A stretch of 56,547 nucleotides of DNA from Veillonella sp. R32 (GCF_010093125.1 NZ_NMZQ01000041.1:1-56547); one strand, 5' to 3'; positions 17,601-26,919 are shown, numbered from the stretch's first letter. Program-made: numbers and translations. The notes: generated by a model from the sequence alone, not told the origin.

Positions 17601-17619
17601 GATATATGTTAAGGGTGTA

Positions 17620-17657
17620 AAAAAGACATGCTACCGGTGGGTGGCATGTCTTTTTTT
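17620..17657 (+). terminator. Rho-independent terminator after tatD
   Basis: AAAGACATGC (17622-17631) pairs with GCATGTCTTT (17644-17653) and is followed by further T residues. It closes the long translation operon. Confidence 0.9.
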
Positions 17658-17688
17658 GTATAAAACGCGTAAAGATTATGTAATATTC

Positions 17689-17717
17689 TTGAAATACCCT
17701 TTCAGTTTAGGTAAGAT
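17689..17717 (+). promoter_or_regulatory. Promoter of the polyphosphate operon
   Basis: TTGAAA (17689-17694), 17 bases, TAAGAT (17712-17717), placed 38 bases before the first Ppx/GppA start. Confidence 0.55.
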
Positions 17718-17754
17718 TAAGGTAACATATTGTTTTAGAGTGAGAGGTAAAAAT

Positions 17755-19293
17755 ATGAAACGTGTTTCGTTTATTGATTTAGGATCTAACTCCGTTCGTT
17801 TTGTTATTATCGAGATTAATACAAATGGGAGCTATCAGCTTATATATCAACAAAAGGAAAGCATTCGTTTAAGTGAAAACATGTGGGAGAAGAATCGTCT
17901 CACTGAAGAAGCGATTGAACGGGCTATTTTGACCTTAAAAGGCTTTGCTCATATGGCATCGGCTATGGATAGCCATGAGATTTATGCTGTCGCTACTGCG
18001 GCGGTACGCTTAGCTAAAAATGGTGAAGACTTTATTAGCATTGTAAAAGAACGTACAGGCATTGATTTAGTATGTATTGATGGCTCTGAAGAAGCTTTTT
18101 TAGGGTTCCTTGGGGTAGTGAATACAATTGGCTTGGAAGACTTTATCCTCTTTGATTTAGGGGGCGCTAGCATTGAAATTACCTTAGTTAAGAACCGCAA
18201 GGTAAAAGAAAGTGTAAGCCTACCTATGGGCGCCTTAACCCTAACTGGGAAGTTCCAAAAAGGGGATGAAATGAGTGATAAGGAGCGAAAAAACCTAATT
18301 ACTTATATTCAAGATATGCTGGGAAAGGAAAAATGGCTTAAAAATAAACAATTGCCATTAGTTGGCATTGGCGGTACTGTTCGTAACTTGGCTAAAATCG
18401 ATCAACGAGGCCATAATTATCCAATCGCTAAATTACATAACTATGAGCTTACTTATGAACGTTTGGATGAAATTTATGACATGGTTTGCACTAAGACTTT
18501 AGAACAACGTCGCAAGATTGCCGGCCTTTCGGTGGAACGGGCGGACATTATTATAGCAGGGACCGCTTTAATTCGAGAGCTTATGCAATTTGTAGATGCC
18601 AATACGATTCGCGTTAGTGGTTGTGGCTTGCGTGATGGTATGTTCTATCGATATTATGGTGAACATTATTTAAATCCCAATGGAATTATTGACAACATCT
18701 TAATGCATTCCGCACAGAATGTACTACTTGGTATGGTGCAATGTGATTTAATTCATGCGAAGTATATTACAAATTTGGCGACTATGCTTTATGATCAATG
18801 GAATAAAGTATATAACTGGGGTGAGCGCATGCGCGAACTCATTCAAGTGGCGTCTTTATTACATGATTTAGGTAAGAGTATTAACTATTATGGCCATGCT
18901 CGTCATAGTGCTTATTTGATTGTAAATAGTAATTTATACGGCTTATCTCATCGAGAACAGGCTATTTGTGCTTTTGTGGCGGCCAATTCCCATGGCGCTA
19001 ATAATAAGTTTATTAAGAGTTCTCCTTATGGGCATTTATTAAGTACTGAGGATAAAACAATGATTGCCCACGTTTCACTCATTCTAGCCTTAGCAGAAGC
19101 CATTGATGAAAGTCATGAGCAATCCGCTGTATTAGTGGATACTGATTTTACAGATAAAGATATTACCGTTACAGTTTGGAAAAAGCCTGGAGGCAATACC
19201 TCTATGGTTGAGGTGGTGATTAGTAAATTAATCAAACAATGTAAAAAGGATTTCAAGAAGAACCTAATTGTAGAATGGCGTGAAGCCTTGTAA
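17755..19293 (+). CDS. Ppx/GppA phosphatase with HD domain (copy 1)
   Basis: Exopolyphosphatase or (p)ppGpp phosphohydrolase of the ASKHA fold. In the 512-residue product the N-terminal half has DLGSNSVRF (8-16), the general-base region GSEEAFLG (110-117) and the phosphate loop DLGGASIE (134-141). The C-terminal half is an HD domain with LLHDLGK and HARHSAYLI. All catalytic signatures are present, so it is likely active. The ATG at 17755 follows GAGAGG by 7 bases. The next genes are a degenerate homologue and ppk, which makes polyphosphate its most likely substrate. Confidence 0.92.
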   Translation: MKRVSFIDLGSNSVRFVIIEINTNGSYQLIYQQKESIRLSENMWEKNRLTEEAIERAILTLKGFAHMASAMDSHEIYAVATAAVRLAKNGEDFISIVKERTGIDLVCIDGSEEAFLGFLGVVNTIGLEDFILFDLGGASIEITLVKNRKVKESVSLPMGALTLTGKFQKGDEMSDKERKNLITYIQDMLGKEKWLKNKQLPLVGIGGTVRNLAKIDQRGHNYPIAKLHNYELTYERLDEIYDMVCTKTLEQRRKIAGLSVERADIIIAGTALIRELMQFVDANTIRVSGCGLRDGMFYRYYGEHYLNPNGIIDNILMHSAQNVLLGMVQCDLIHAKYITNLATMLYDQWNKVYNWGERMRELIQVASLLHDLGKSINYYGHARHSAYLIVNSNLYGLSHREQAICAFVAANSHGANNKFIKSSPYGHLLSTEDKTMIAHVSLILALAEAIDESHEQSAVLVDTDFTDKDITVTVWKKPGGNTSMVEVVISKLIKQCKKDFKKNLIVEWREAL

Positions 19294-19302
19294 GGAGGTA
19301 TT

Positions 19303-20853
19303 ATGGCCTTAGATAAGCCGCTCTTGTATGGAATTATCCATTTAGGGGCTAGTAGCATGAGCATGACCATCGTAGAGTATAAAGCGATTGACGATGTAAA
19401 GATAATTGAGTATGCCTCCCGTGATGTAACCTTTGGGGAAGAATTGTTTCATAATAAACGCCTGTCCTTCCAAACGATTGAAGAAATTTGTCGCCTTTTA
19501 AAAGGCTATAAACGGCTCATGAAAGAAAATGGCGTCACGGAGTATACCGTATACGCAACGGCTATTGTTCGTGAAGCAGACAACCGGCGGAGTATTATGG
19601 ACCAGATTTTCATGCAAACAGGCTTCAAAGTAGAAGTAGTCGATATGCCGAAGGAAATTTATTATAAATATTTTGGCCTTTATTATCATATGATGCAACA
19701 AGGGCTGACGAATACGGATGATGCAGCTTTGTTTTTGGATATTACCTCTGGTGGTGTAGGGATTACCGTTTGGAAAGGGGGCGCCCTGTTATTCCAAGAA
19801 AATGTCCATTTGGGAACCTTGCGCGTTATGGAGTCCTTTAATCGTAATCAACGTTCGTCTTTGTCCTTTCCTGATGCGGTAGGAGAATACTTGCACAGTA
19901 TGCTAAAGCCTGTAGAAGAAGAAGTACGGCGTTTCAACGTTAAATATTTTGTCTTATCTGGTGATGAAGCCCGTGAAATTGCTAATTTAATGGGCTTTGA
20001 AACGCATGGTAAAGAAACAATGGCGTTATTGCCTAAGCAGTTTGAAGAATTTGTCGACTCCTTTCATGGTGTGACGGCGACTAAATTAGTCAATCGCTAT
20101 GGCTTACCAGAATATCGAGCCAATATTTTGATGCCTACCATTGTGTTGTATTCCGAATTGTTAAAAATGGTACATCCTCAAAGTTTACTCATTAGTTCGT
20201 ATGGCTTTGTAGATGGGGTAGTACTGTATTATGGCGCTGAAATTGAAAATAATAAATTTTTATATATGATGCGCGAACAAAATTTACAACTTGCTAGGGC
20301 TATTGCTGATAGCTATCAGGTAGATCGGCATCATGCTCGTGAAGTGGAGCGTTTTTCCTTACAGTTATGTAGAGTGTTAGCTGATTATGGAATTACAGAT
20401 CGCATGATTTTTGTACTGCAGTTAGCAGCCATTTTAGAAGAAGTGGGGAAATTTGTAAGCCTTCGCAATCATAGTGAACATGCCTATCATATTATTATGG
20501 GCACAGACTTATTTGGCTTGTCAGATAGCGAAAAAGAAGTAGTGGCTAATGTAGTGTATTACCATTATAAAGGTAAGCCTGACGATGATGATGAAAACTT
20601 CCGCTATTTAAAAGAATCGCAAAAGGTGTGGGTTATGAAGTTTGTCGCTATTTTGCGTTGCATGCGGGCTCTAGATGTGAGTCATAAACGGAAGATTTCA
20701 AAGTTAGCTATTAAGCGGGACGATAAAAAAATCCTTGTGAAAGTACATACAGACCAAGATATATCATTAGAAAAGTGGACCTTTGAGCGAGAAGCTGAAT
20801 ATTTCAGTGAAGTCTTTGGTTTAGAAATGGTCTTGCGTATAGGAGGCAAATAA
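19303..20853 (+). CDS. Ppx/GppA-HD homologue with lost catalytic motifs (copy 2)
   Basis: 516 residues, with the same two-domain layout as the gene before it. The key signatures are changed. DLGSNS becomes HLGASS (13-18). The SEEAFLG region becomes MPKEIYY. The phosphate loop DLGGAS becomes DITSGG (146-151). HD in LLHDLGK becomes EE in ILEEVGK, although NHSEHAYHII remains. This suggests a non-catalytic partner or regulator of copy 1 or Ppk rather than a phosphatase. An AAGGAGG ribosome site lies just before ATG 19303. It is 9 bases from copy 1 and 3 bases from ppk, so it is cotranscribed and probably made in step with them. Confidence 0.88.
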   Translation: MALDKPLLYGIIHLGASSMSMTIVEYKAIDDVKIIEYASRDVTFGEELFHNKRLSFQTIEEICRLLKGYKRLMKENGVTEYTVYATAIVREADNRRSIMDQIFMQTGFKVEVVDMPKEIYYKYFGLYYHMMQQGLTNTDDAALFLDITSGGVGITVWKGGALLFQENVHLGTLRVMESFNRNQRSSLSFPDAVGEYLHSMLKPVEEEVRRFNVKYFVLSGDEAREIANLMGFETHGKETMALLPKQFEEFVDSFHGVTATKLVNRYGLPEYRANILMPTIVLYSELLKMVHPQSLLISSYGFVDGVVLYYGAEIENNKFLYMMREQNLQLARAIADSYQVDRHHAREVERFSLQLCRVLADYGITDRMIFVLQLAAILEEVGKFVSLRNHSEHAYHIIMGTDLFGLSDSEKEVVANVVYYHYKGKPDDDDENFRYLKESQKVWVMKFVAILRCMRALDVSHKRKISKLAIKRDDKKILVKVHTDQDISLEKWTFEREAEYFSEVFGLEMVLRIGGK

Positions 20854-20856
20854 GGT

Positions 20857-22971
20857 ATGTTTGATAACTATAAATATTACTTTAACCGTGAATTATCTTG
20901 GCTAAAGTTTAATCAGCGCGTATTGCAAGAGGCGATTGATAATTCGAATCCTTTAATGGAAAAATTACGCTTTATTGCTATTACTAGCTCTAATTTGGAC
21001 GAATTCTTTATGATTCGTGTGGCTGGTTTACGTCATCAAGAGGAAAATGGGATTGTAAAATATGATGCGGCTCATATGGATGCGAAAGCGCAATTGAAAG
21101 CTATTGATGAATCGGCAAAGCGGTTGGTGCGCGTTCAGTATACCTATTTGAATCATGTCATCGAAATGCTCAGTAAAGAAGGGTTACACTTTGTTAAACC
21201 AGAGCAGTTGAACAGTGAACAATTAGAATGGTTACGTATGCATTTTGAACGGGTTGTATATCCCGTAGTTACCCCCCTTGCAGTAGATTCAGGGCATCCA
21301 TTTCCATTCTTAGCGAATAAAACAATTAACACGGTAGTACAAATTAAGCGTTCCATTGTGGAAACGGAAGAAGATGCGGAAGCTAAAATTGCCATTTTAC
21401 CAATTCCTTCGGTATTAGATCGCATTATAGAAGTGCCAAGTAGTGAAGGTCAGCGTTATTTTATCTACTTAGAAGATATTATTACGTATTATGCAAATGC
21501 GTTTTTTGTAGGCTATGATATTTTGAAAGCTATGACCTTCCGTGTTACGCGTGATGCGGATTTAGAAATTGATGAAGAAGAAGCGCAGGACTTATTACTT
21601 GAAATGGAAGAATCCTTGCGCCGCCGTCGTCGTGGTGCTACGGTTCGCTTGGAAGTAGCCGGGGAGCCTGATGATGAGTTATTGCATTTTATTCTATCGA
21701 GTTTGCAATTAAAACCTAAAGATGCCTTTATGGTGCATGGGCCTTTAGATTTGTGTATGTACTTTAGTTTTTGTGATTTACCAGGTTATGAATATTTGCG
21801 TTATGCACCGTTTGAATCGTGTGAACCAGCCGATTTAGTGGGGCATGAAGAAGAAAATATCTTCGATTTAATTCGTCGTCATGATATTTTTGTACATCAC
21901 CCTTTTGAAACGTTCCAAACAGTAGAAGACTTTGTGGCACAAGCCGCTAATGATGCCAATGTATTGGCCATTAAGCAAACGTTATATCGTGTAAGTAGCA
22001 ATTCGCCGATTATATCGTCCTTAATTAAAGCAGCCGATAATGGCAAGCAAGTAACGGTACTTATGGAAGTAAAAGCGCGCTTTGATGAAGCGAATAATAT
22101 TTTAATGGCTCGGCGTCTTGAAAAATCGGGCTGTCATGTTATTTATGGCTTAAAAGGGTTGAAAACACATTCAAAGATTACCATGGTTGTGCGTCGGGAA
22201 GATGATGCTATTCGTCGCTATGTTCATCTGGCTACGGGTAACTATAATGGTAAGACCGCGCGATTATATACGGACTGTGGGATTTTCACCTGCAATGATG
22301 AGTATAGTGAAGATGCATCGTCCTTCTTTAATTTAATTTCTGGTTATTCTGATCCACCTATTTGGAATAAATTTATCGTAGCACCACTTAATTTGCGAGA
22401 AAAGATTATGGAGCAAATTGATGAGGAAATTAAATATGCTGAGCAAGGGGAAGAGGCATATATGATTGCTAAGATGAACTCCTTGCTAGATAAAGAAGTG
22501 GTAGCTAAGCTCTATGAAGCCTCCTCTAAAGGCGTAAAAATCGACTTAATTGTGCGTGGTATTTGTACGTTGCGCCCAGGAATCCCTAAGGTAAGTGAAA
22601 ACATTCAAGTGCGTTCTATTATTGGTCGTTTCTTAGAACATCATCGTCTATTCTATTTCCGTCATGGTGGTAGTGATCGTGTTTTCTTATCCAGTGCAGA
22701 TTGGATGCCTCGTAACTTGAACGAACGAGTAGAGTTGATGATTCCTATTGAAGATAAAGATCATAAAGAACGGATTCGTAGTATTCTAGATTTATATCTA
22801 CGAGATAATCAAAAAGCCCATGTTATGCGTGCTGATGGTTCTTATCGCAAGTTAGTAAGTAAAGATGACCGCATTTCAGTACAAGAAGTGTTGATGAAAG
22901 AAGCAAAAAAGGCTTGCGAACGTCCCAAATTAACAGTTATTGAGCGGATGCAACCTATGTATAAAGAGTAA
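20857..22971 (+). CDS. ppk1: Polyphosphate kinase 1
   Basis: Reversibly polymerises the gamma-phosphate of ATP into polyphosphate. The 704-residue product has the N-terminal FNRELSWLKFNQRVL, the two phospholipase-D-like catalytic domains, the probable phosphorylated His457 in HLATGNYN, and HH at 595-596 before RLFYFRHGG. Domain order and length match the PPK1 family. It ends the ppx-ppx-ppk operon, with GGAGG upstream of the ATG. Confidence 0.97.
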   Translation: MFDNYKYYFNRELSWLKFNQRVLQEAIDNSNPLMEKLRFIAITSSNLDEFFMIRVAGLRHQEENGIVKYDAAHMDAKAQLKAIDESAKRLVRVQYTYLNHVIEMLSKEGLHFVKPEQLNSEQLEWLRMHFERVVYPVVTPLAVDSGHPFPFLANKTINTVVQIKRSIVETEEDAEAKIAILPIPSVLDRIIEVPSSEGQRYFIYLEDIITYYANAFFVGYDILKAMTFRVTRDADLEIDEEEAQDLLLEMEESLRRRRRGATVRLEVAGEPDDELLHFILSSLQLKPKDAFMVHGPLDLCMYFSFCDLPGYEYLRYAPFESCEPADLVGHEEENIFDLIRRHDIFVHHPFETFQTVEDFVAQAANDANVLAIKQTLYRVSSNSPIISSLIKAADNGKQVTVLMEVKARFDEANNILMARRLEKSGCHVIYGLKGLKTHSKITMVVRREDDAIRRYVHLATGNYNGKTARLYTDCGIFTCNDEYSEDASSFFNLISGYSDPPIWNKFIVAPLNLREKIMEQIDEEIKYAEQGEEAYMIAKMNSLLDKEVVAKLYEASSKGVKIDLIVRGICTLRPGIPKVSENIQVRSIIGRFLEHHRLFYFRHGGSDRVFLSSADWMPRNLNERVELMIPIEDKDHKERIRSILDLYLRDNQKAHVMRADGSYRKLVSKDDRISVQEVLMKEAKKACERPKLTVIERMQPMYKE

Positions 22972-23097
22972 TTAGAAGAAAATATTTACACGAATCGTTT
23001 AACGAATGAGAGCGAAATACATTAAATTGCTTTAATGTATATTTGTTTATAAATTTGTAAAATTTTAGTAAAAACAAATAATTTTTCTAACCCCAAG

Positions 23098-23148
23098 AAA
23101 GGCATGATTTTGATAAAGTGTGTAATTTATCAAAACTGTGCCTTTTTT
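23098..23148 (+). terminator. Terminator of the polyphosphate operon
   Basis: AAAGGCA (23098-23104) plus TTTTGATAAA (23108-23117) pair with TTTATCAAAA (23126-23135) plus TGCCTTT (23139-23145), followed by more T residues. Confidence 0.85.
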
Positions 23149-23396
23149 ATTTCAAACTAAGAGGTTCTTCATACCCCTTATGGTATAGGGATTTTAAGCC
23201 CATTTTTTTAGTATGAATCATTTATTATTACTAAACTGAATAAAAAATGAATGATTGATTTAGCAAAAAAATAAATATATGTGGTGATAACTCTTTATGT
23301 ACACTGTAAAAAGACATAACTAAAACATGTCGCAGATTTGATAAAATGTGAGAACCTCGTGAATACAAGGGTTGTTGCTTATCCCTTCCAAAATGA

Positions 23397-23426
23397 TTGA
23401 CGTTGAATATCTCTTTGTGGTAGAAT
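23397..23426 (+). promoter_or_regulatory. Extended -10 promoter of the yabE-like gene
   Basis: TTGACG (23397-23402), an 18-base spacer and TAGAAT (23421-23426), with TG at the extended -10 position (23418-23419). Confidence 0.65.
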
Positions 23427-23446
23427 AGGCGAGCAGGAGGGATTAG

Positions 23447-24451
23447 ATGACAAAATATCTAGTAATGCAGAAGAAGAATATGACGATTCTTGCGAAGCGT
23501 CATACAGGTCTTGTTCTGTTACTCTTAGCAATGGTGTTTATTACTATTTCAGGCTTTGCTTGGAATGAGAAATCTGTCACTATTACAGCTGACGGAGAGA
23601 CGCGCATTGTTAAGACACACCTCAACTCAGCGGATGGGATTTTACATGATGCCGGGATTACGCTAGGAAGTAAAGATGCCGTATTATTAAGTACAGCTAC
23701 TGTACAAAACGGTACGGAACTTACAGTATTACGAGCGTTTCCTGTAAAAGTAACAGTTGATGGCGTAGCATCTGAAGTGATGACTGTGCAAACAACAGCC
23801 CAAGGCTTAGCTGATGAGTTGGGATATAAGGCACCTAATTACGTACCATTGGGAGATAGCAAAGCTCATTTACAAGCTGGTAGTGAAGTTGCTATTGCCC
23901 GCGTAACCAGTCGTTCTGTTAAAACGTATGAACAACCTGTAGAAGTACAGGTGATTCGTCAGCGAGATGACACTATGCACGTAGGCGAGCAGGAAGTAGT
24001 CCAAGAAGGGACTGCTGGTCTAGTCTCCGTTCAAGAAGAAATCTTGTACCAGGATGGTAAGGAAATTAAAAAGCAAATTATTAGTCAGAATGATATTAAA
24101 CAGATGGTACCGACAATCATCAAAGAAGGGTCCCGTGATGTAGTTGAAACATCACGTGGTGTATTACGTTATCGCGAGGTGCTTACAATGGAAGCGAGTG
24201 CGTATTTACCTGGTGATGGTGATGGTCGAGGCATCACAGCTACCGGTATGGTAGCAAGACGAGGCGTAGTAGCGGTAGATTCTAATGTAATTCCATTGGG
24301 AACACGCTTATACATTCCTGGTTATGGCATGGCCATAGCCGCAGATACAGGGGGCGCTATTCGAGGTCATCGTATTGATTTACTGATGGATTCGTATGGT
24401 GAAGCCATGGAATTTGGCCGTCAATCTGTAGAAGTCTATGTGTTACAATAA
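23447..24451 (+). CDS. YabE-like cell-wall protein: DUF348, G5 and 3D domains
   Basis: 334 residues. A basic N-terminus and one membrane segment (about 18-40) are followed by two ubiquitin-like DUF348 repeats (about 43-150), a G5 domain (about 155-235) and a C-terminal 3D domain with VIPLGT, DTGG and IDLLMDS. This is the layout of Bacillus YabE, related to resuscitation-promoting factors, so peptidoglycan remodelling outside the cytoplasm is likely. GGAGGGA precedes the ATG. As in Bacillus, rnmV and ksgA follow. The 3D domain is very like that of the gene at 2969. Confidence 0.92.
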   Translation: MTKYLVMQKKNMTILAKRHTGLVLLLLAMVFITISGFAWNEKSVTITADGETRIVKTHLNSADGILHDAGITLGSKDAVLLSTATVQNGTELTVLRAFPVKVTVDGVASEVMTVQTTAQGLADELGYKAPNYVPLGDSKAHLQAGSEVAIARVTSRSVKTYEQPVEVQVIRQRDDTMHVGEQEVVQEGTAGLVSVQEEILYQDGKEIKKQIISQNDIKQMVPTIIKEGSRDVVETSRGVLRYREVLTMEASAYLPGDGDGRGITATGMVARRGVVAVDSNVIPLGTRLYIPGYGMAIAADTGGAIRGHRIDLLMDSYGEAMEFGRQSVEVYVLQ

Positions 24452-24491
24452 GTAACTAAGTAAAAGAAACGTATAGTCGTAAACGCATCGT

Positions 24492-24527
24492 AAGAAGCGG
24501 TTCACAGTTTTGTGACCGCTTCTTTAT
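24492..24527 (+). terminator. Rho-independent terminator after the yabE-like gene
   Basis: GAAGCGGTTCACA (24494-24506) pairs with TGTGACCGCTTC (24511-24522), with one bulged base and the loop GTTT, followed by a T-rich run. Confidence 0.85.
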
Positions 24528-24638
24528 TATTTTCTCAGAATTTGGTAAAATTAAGTAGCTAAAATAGTAGGTTCAGGTAGTATGAAACGCTATTAAAATT
24601 AAAGTGTAGTATTAGGCTATTGTGGAAAGGACATACTT

Positions 24639-25178
24639 ATGTTAAAAGAAGTCATTGTAGTAGAAGGTAAGTCAGACATTCAACAAATTGCCAAAGCTAT
24701 CGAAGCTGATTGTATTGCGACGGAAGGGTTTACCTTACGTAAAGGCGTATTAGACCAGATTCAAGTAGCCTACGACAAACGAGGTATTATTATTTTTACA
24801 GATCCTGATACAGCAGGGGAACGGATTCGCCGATTTTTAGGTAAGAAGTTCCCACAGGCACAACATGCTTTTGTTTCCCGTGATTTAGCAACAGCTAATG
24901 ATGATATTGGTATTGAACAAGCTTCACCGGAGGCAATTCGTGAAGCACTGGGTCATTTACATACTCATTCATTAGAATCTTCTGATGAATTCACCATGCA
25001 AGATATGGTCGCTCATAATTTGACGGGGTTCCCAAGAAGTGCTGATAACCGAGCTATTGCTGGGGCTAAATTAGGCATTGGTTATGGAAATAGTAAACAA
25101 TTTCTATATCGGCTCAATCACTATGGGGTAACTCGTGAGGATTTTAATGAAGCTATGCGTGATATTATGATTGGCTAA
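24639..25178 (+). CDS. rnmV: Ribonuclease M5
   Basis: Performs the final maturation of 5S rRNA in Firmicutes. The 179-residue TOPRIM protein has VVEGKSDIQ (catalytic Glu near residue 9) and FTDPDTAGERIRR, with GIEQA and the C-terminal basic region. It is 29 bases upstream of ksgA, the conserved Firmicute pair. AAAGGA lies about 9 bases before the ATG. Confidence 0.96.
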   Translation: MLKEVIVVEGKSDIQQIAKAIEADCIATEGFTLRKGVLDQIQVAYDKRGIIIFTDPDTAGERIRRFLGKKFPQAQHAFVSRDLATANDDIGIEQASPEAIREALGHLHTHSLESSDEFTMQDMVAHNLTGFPRSADNRAIAGAKLGIGYGNSKQFLYRLNHYGVTREDFNEAMRDIMIG

Positions 25179-25207
25179 GGGCCTACTTATGTTTTGAAAG
25201 GAACTAT

Positions 25208-26065
25208 ATGTTAGAATCGATTATTGCAAGTCCTGAGGTTGTACATTATATATGTAAGCGCTTTGGCATTCATATGAGTAAAAAGTTAGGACAAAACTTT
25301 TTGATCTCCCGTCATGTTGTCGATGATATTGTAAAGGCAGCACAATTAATTCCTGGAGAGCCCGTACTTGAAATCGGTCCTGGAATTGGTACCTTAACAC
25401 AAGGACTAGCGCAGAGTAAGGCAGATGTTACGGCCGTTGAGCTAGATCGTCGTTTGTTAGAAGTGTTGGATACAACGTTGGCTGGTTATGATAATGTGCG
25501 TATTATTCATGGGGATATTTTAAAAGTTAATATTCCTGAACTAATGAATCATAAACCATTTAAAGTAGTAGCTAATTTGCCATATTATATTACTACACCC
25601 ATTATTATGTCCTTATTGGAAATGAAATTGCCTATTGAACGTCTTGTGGTAATGGTACAAAAAGAAGTGGCCGAACGGATGGTGGCAACGCCTGGCTCTA
25701 AAGCGTATGGTGCTTTGTCGGTAGCCGTGCAATATTATACGGAGCCCGACATAGTGTTTGAGGTATCACCTAAGTCATTTTTACCGCCACCAGAAGTGAC
25801 GAGTGCGGTGATTCGTTGTCGTTTGCGTAAAGAACCACCTGTCCAAGTGGCTGATGAACGATTATTATTCCGTGTTATTAAAGCTGCCTTTGCACAGCGT
25901 CGTAAGACTTTTAGCAATACTATGAAAACGACAGGCCTTACGAAAGAACAGATTAGTGCTATTTTAGAAAAAGCTCAGATTGATGGGAATTTGCGTGGTG
26001 AAACATTTACACTTGAAGATTTTGCCCGTTTAGCTAATGCTTGGCATGCACTATTTGAAGCATAA
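25208..26065 (+). CDS. rsmA: 16S rRNA dimethyladenosine transferase
   Basis: KsgA/RsmA dimethylates A1518 and A1519 of 16S rRNA late in 30S assembly. The 285-residue product has KLGQNFL, the S-adenosylmethionine loop LEIGPGIGTLT, the catalytic ANLPYYI and a C-terminal helical domain with QRRKTFSN. GAAAGGA precedes the ATG. It is coupled to rnmV and followed after 11 bases by a deacetylase gene, replacing yabG of Bacillus. Confidence 0.97.
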   Translation: MLESIIASPEVVHYICKRFGIHMSKKLGQNFLISRHVVDDIVKAAQLIPGEPVLEIGPGIGTLTQGLAQSKADVTAVELDRRLLEVLDTTLAGYDNVRIIHGDILKVNIPELMNHKPFKVVANLPYYITTPIIMSLLEMKLPIERLVVMVQKEVAERMVATPGSKAYGALSVAVQYYTEPDIVFEVSPKSFLPPPEVTSAVIRCRLRKEPPVQVADERLLFRVIKAAFAQRRKTFSNTMKTTGLTKEQISAILEKAQIDGNLRGETFTLEDFARLANAWHALFEA

Positions 26066-26076
26066 GGAAGGGTAAA

Positions 26077-26919
26077 ATGCTACAGAAAGTTCTAAAGGGA
26101 ATCGCTATATTTGTTGTTAGCATCGCTTTTATTATAGGTGTTTTTTATGTTACGGCACCAGTGTACTCTTTGCGAGGTGTTCCCGTTTTAAATTATCATC
26201 AAGTGAATGATGTAAAATTTTCACCGCTAACGATGAAAACGGCTGATTTTGAAGCACAAATGTCGTATTTGCATGAGCAAGGGTATCATACAATTACCTT
26301 AAATCAACTTTATAATTATTTACAGTATAATGGACCTTTACCGGATAAGCCGGTAGTTATTACCTTTGATGATGGTTATGTAGATAATTATGAAGAGGCT
26401 ATGCCTATTTTGCAGAAATATGGGATGAATGCTACTTTATTTATGATTGGTGATTCTATTGGTGCGCCTGGCTTTTTAAATGCACAGCAATTGCGTGCTA
26501 TGGAAGCGAGTCATACGTTTAATGTGGAATCACATACCTATACGCATAAAGATTTGCGTACATTAGGTGCTCCCGCAGTAGCAACGGAGTTTAACAAGTC
26601 TAAACAGATTTTAGAAGCTGTATTAGGACATCCTGTTGAATATATTGCCTATCCTTGTGGATTTACTAATGCTGAAGTGGATAATTTAGCGAAAGAGACT
26701 GGCTATCGCTTAGCGTTTACTGTAGATACAGGCAATGTTAATAAAGGGGAAAATGATTTTAATTTAGATCGAGTTCCTGTGTTTGAAGGGGATAATCCGC
26801 TGATGAGTATGAAATTAAGATTGCATTATGTGGAAATAATAGGGGGGCTTTGGGCGCTCCGAGATTTTTTGCGTGACCACAATCAACCTACGTTGGCGAC
26901 GCTTGTTCCGTTATTTTAA
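26077..26919 (+). CDS. Membrane-anchored polysaccharide deacetylase
   Basis: NodB-type deacetylase, probably removing acetyl groups from cell-wall or surface glycans. The 280-residue product has one N-terminal membrane segment (about 7-27), so the catalytic part should lie outside the cytoplasm. Motifs are VLNYHQV, TFDDGY (metal/base Asp at 98-99) and SHTYTH (metal His at 153 and 157). AAGGAAGG precedes the ATG. The substrate cannot be told. A large hairpin follows. Confidence 0.88.
   Translation: MLQKVLKGIAIFVVSIAFIIGVFYVTAPVYSLRGVPVLNYHQVNDVKFSPLTMKTADFEAQMSYLHEQGYHTITLNQLYNYLQYNGPLPDKPVVITFDDGYVDNYEEAMPILQKYGMNATLFMIGDSIGAPGFLNAQQLRAMEASHTFNVESHTYTHKDLRTLGAPAVATEFNKSKQILEAVLGHPVEYIAYPCGFTNAEVDNLAKETGYRLAFTVDTGNVNKGENDFNLDRVPVFEGDNPLMSMKLRLHYVEIIGGLWALRDFLRDHNQPTLATLVPLF

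Larger units (their letters stand above)
22972..23446. other. 475-base intergenic region: terminator, motifs and promoter
   Basis: No gene is supported here. It contains an operator-like near-palindrome TCGTTTAACGA (22995-23005), the ppk terminator (23098-23148), three short motifs that recur upstream of the adhesin gene (22986-23002, 23298-23317, 23360-23372) and a good promoter (23397-23426). Confidence 0.6.

Noticed and set aside
17572-17754. Upstream extension of the first Ppx/GppA frame
   Set aside because: It overlaps tatD, crosses a terminator and the promoter, and has no homology. The DLGSNS motif fits a start at 17755.
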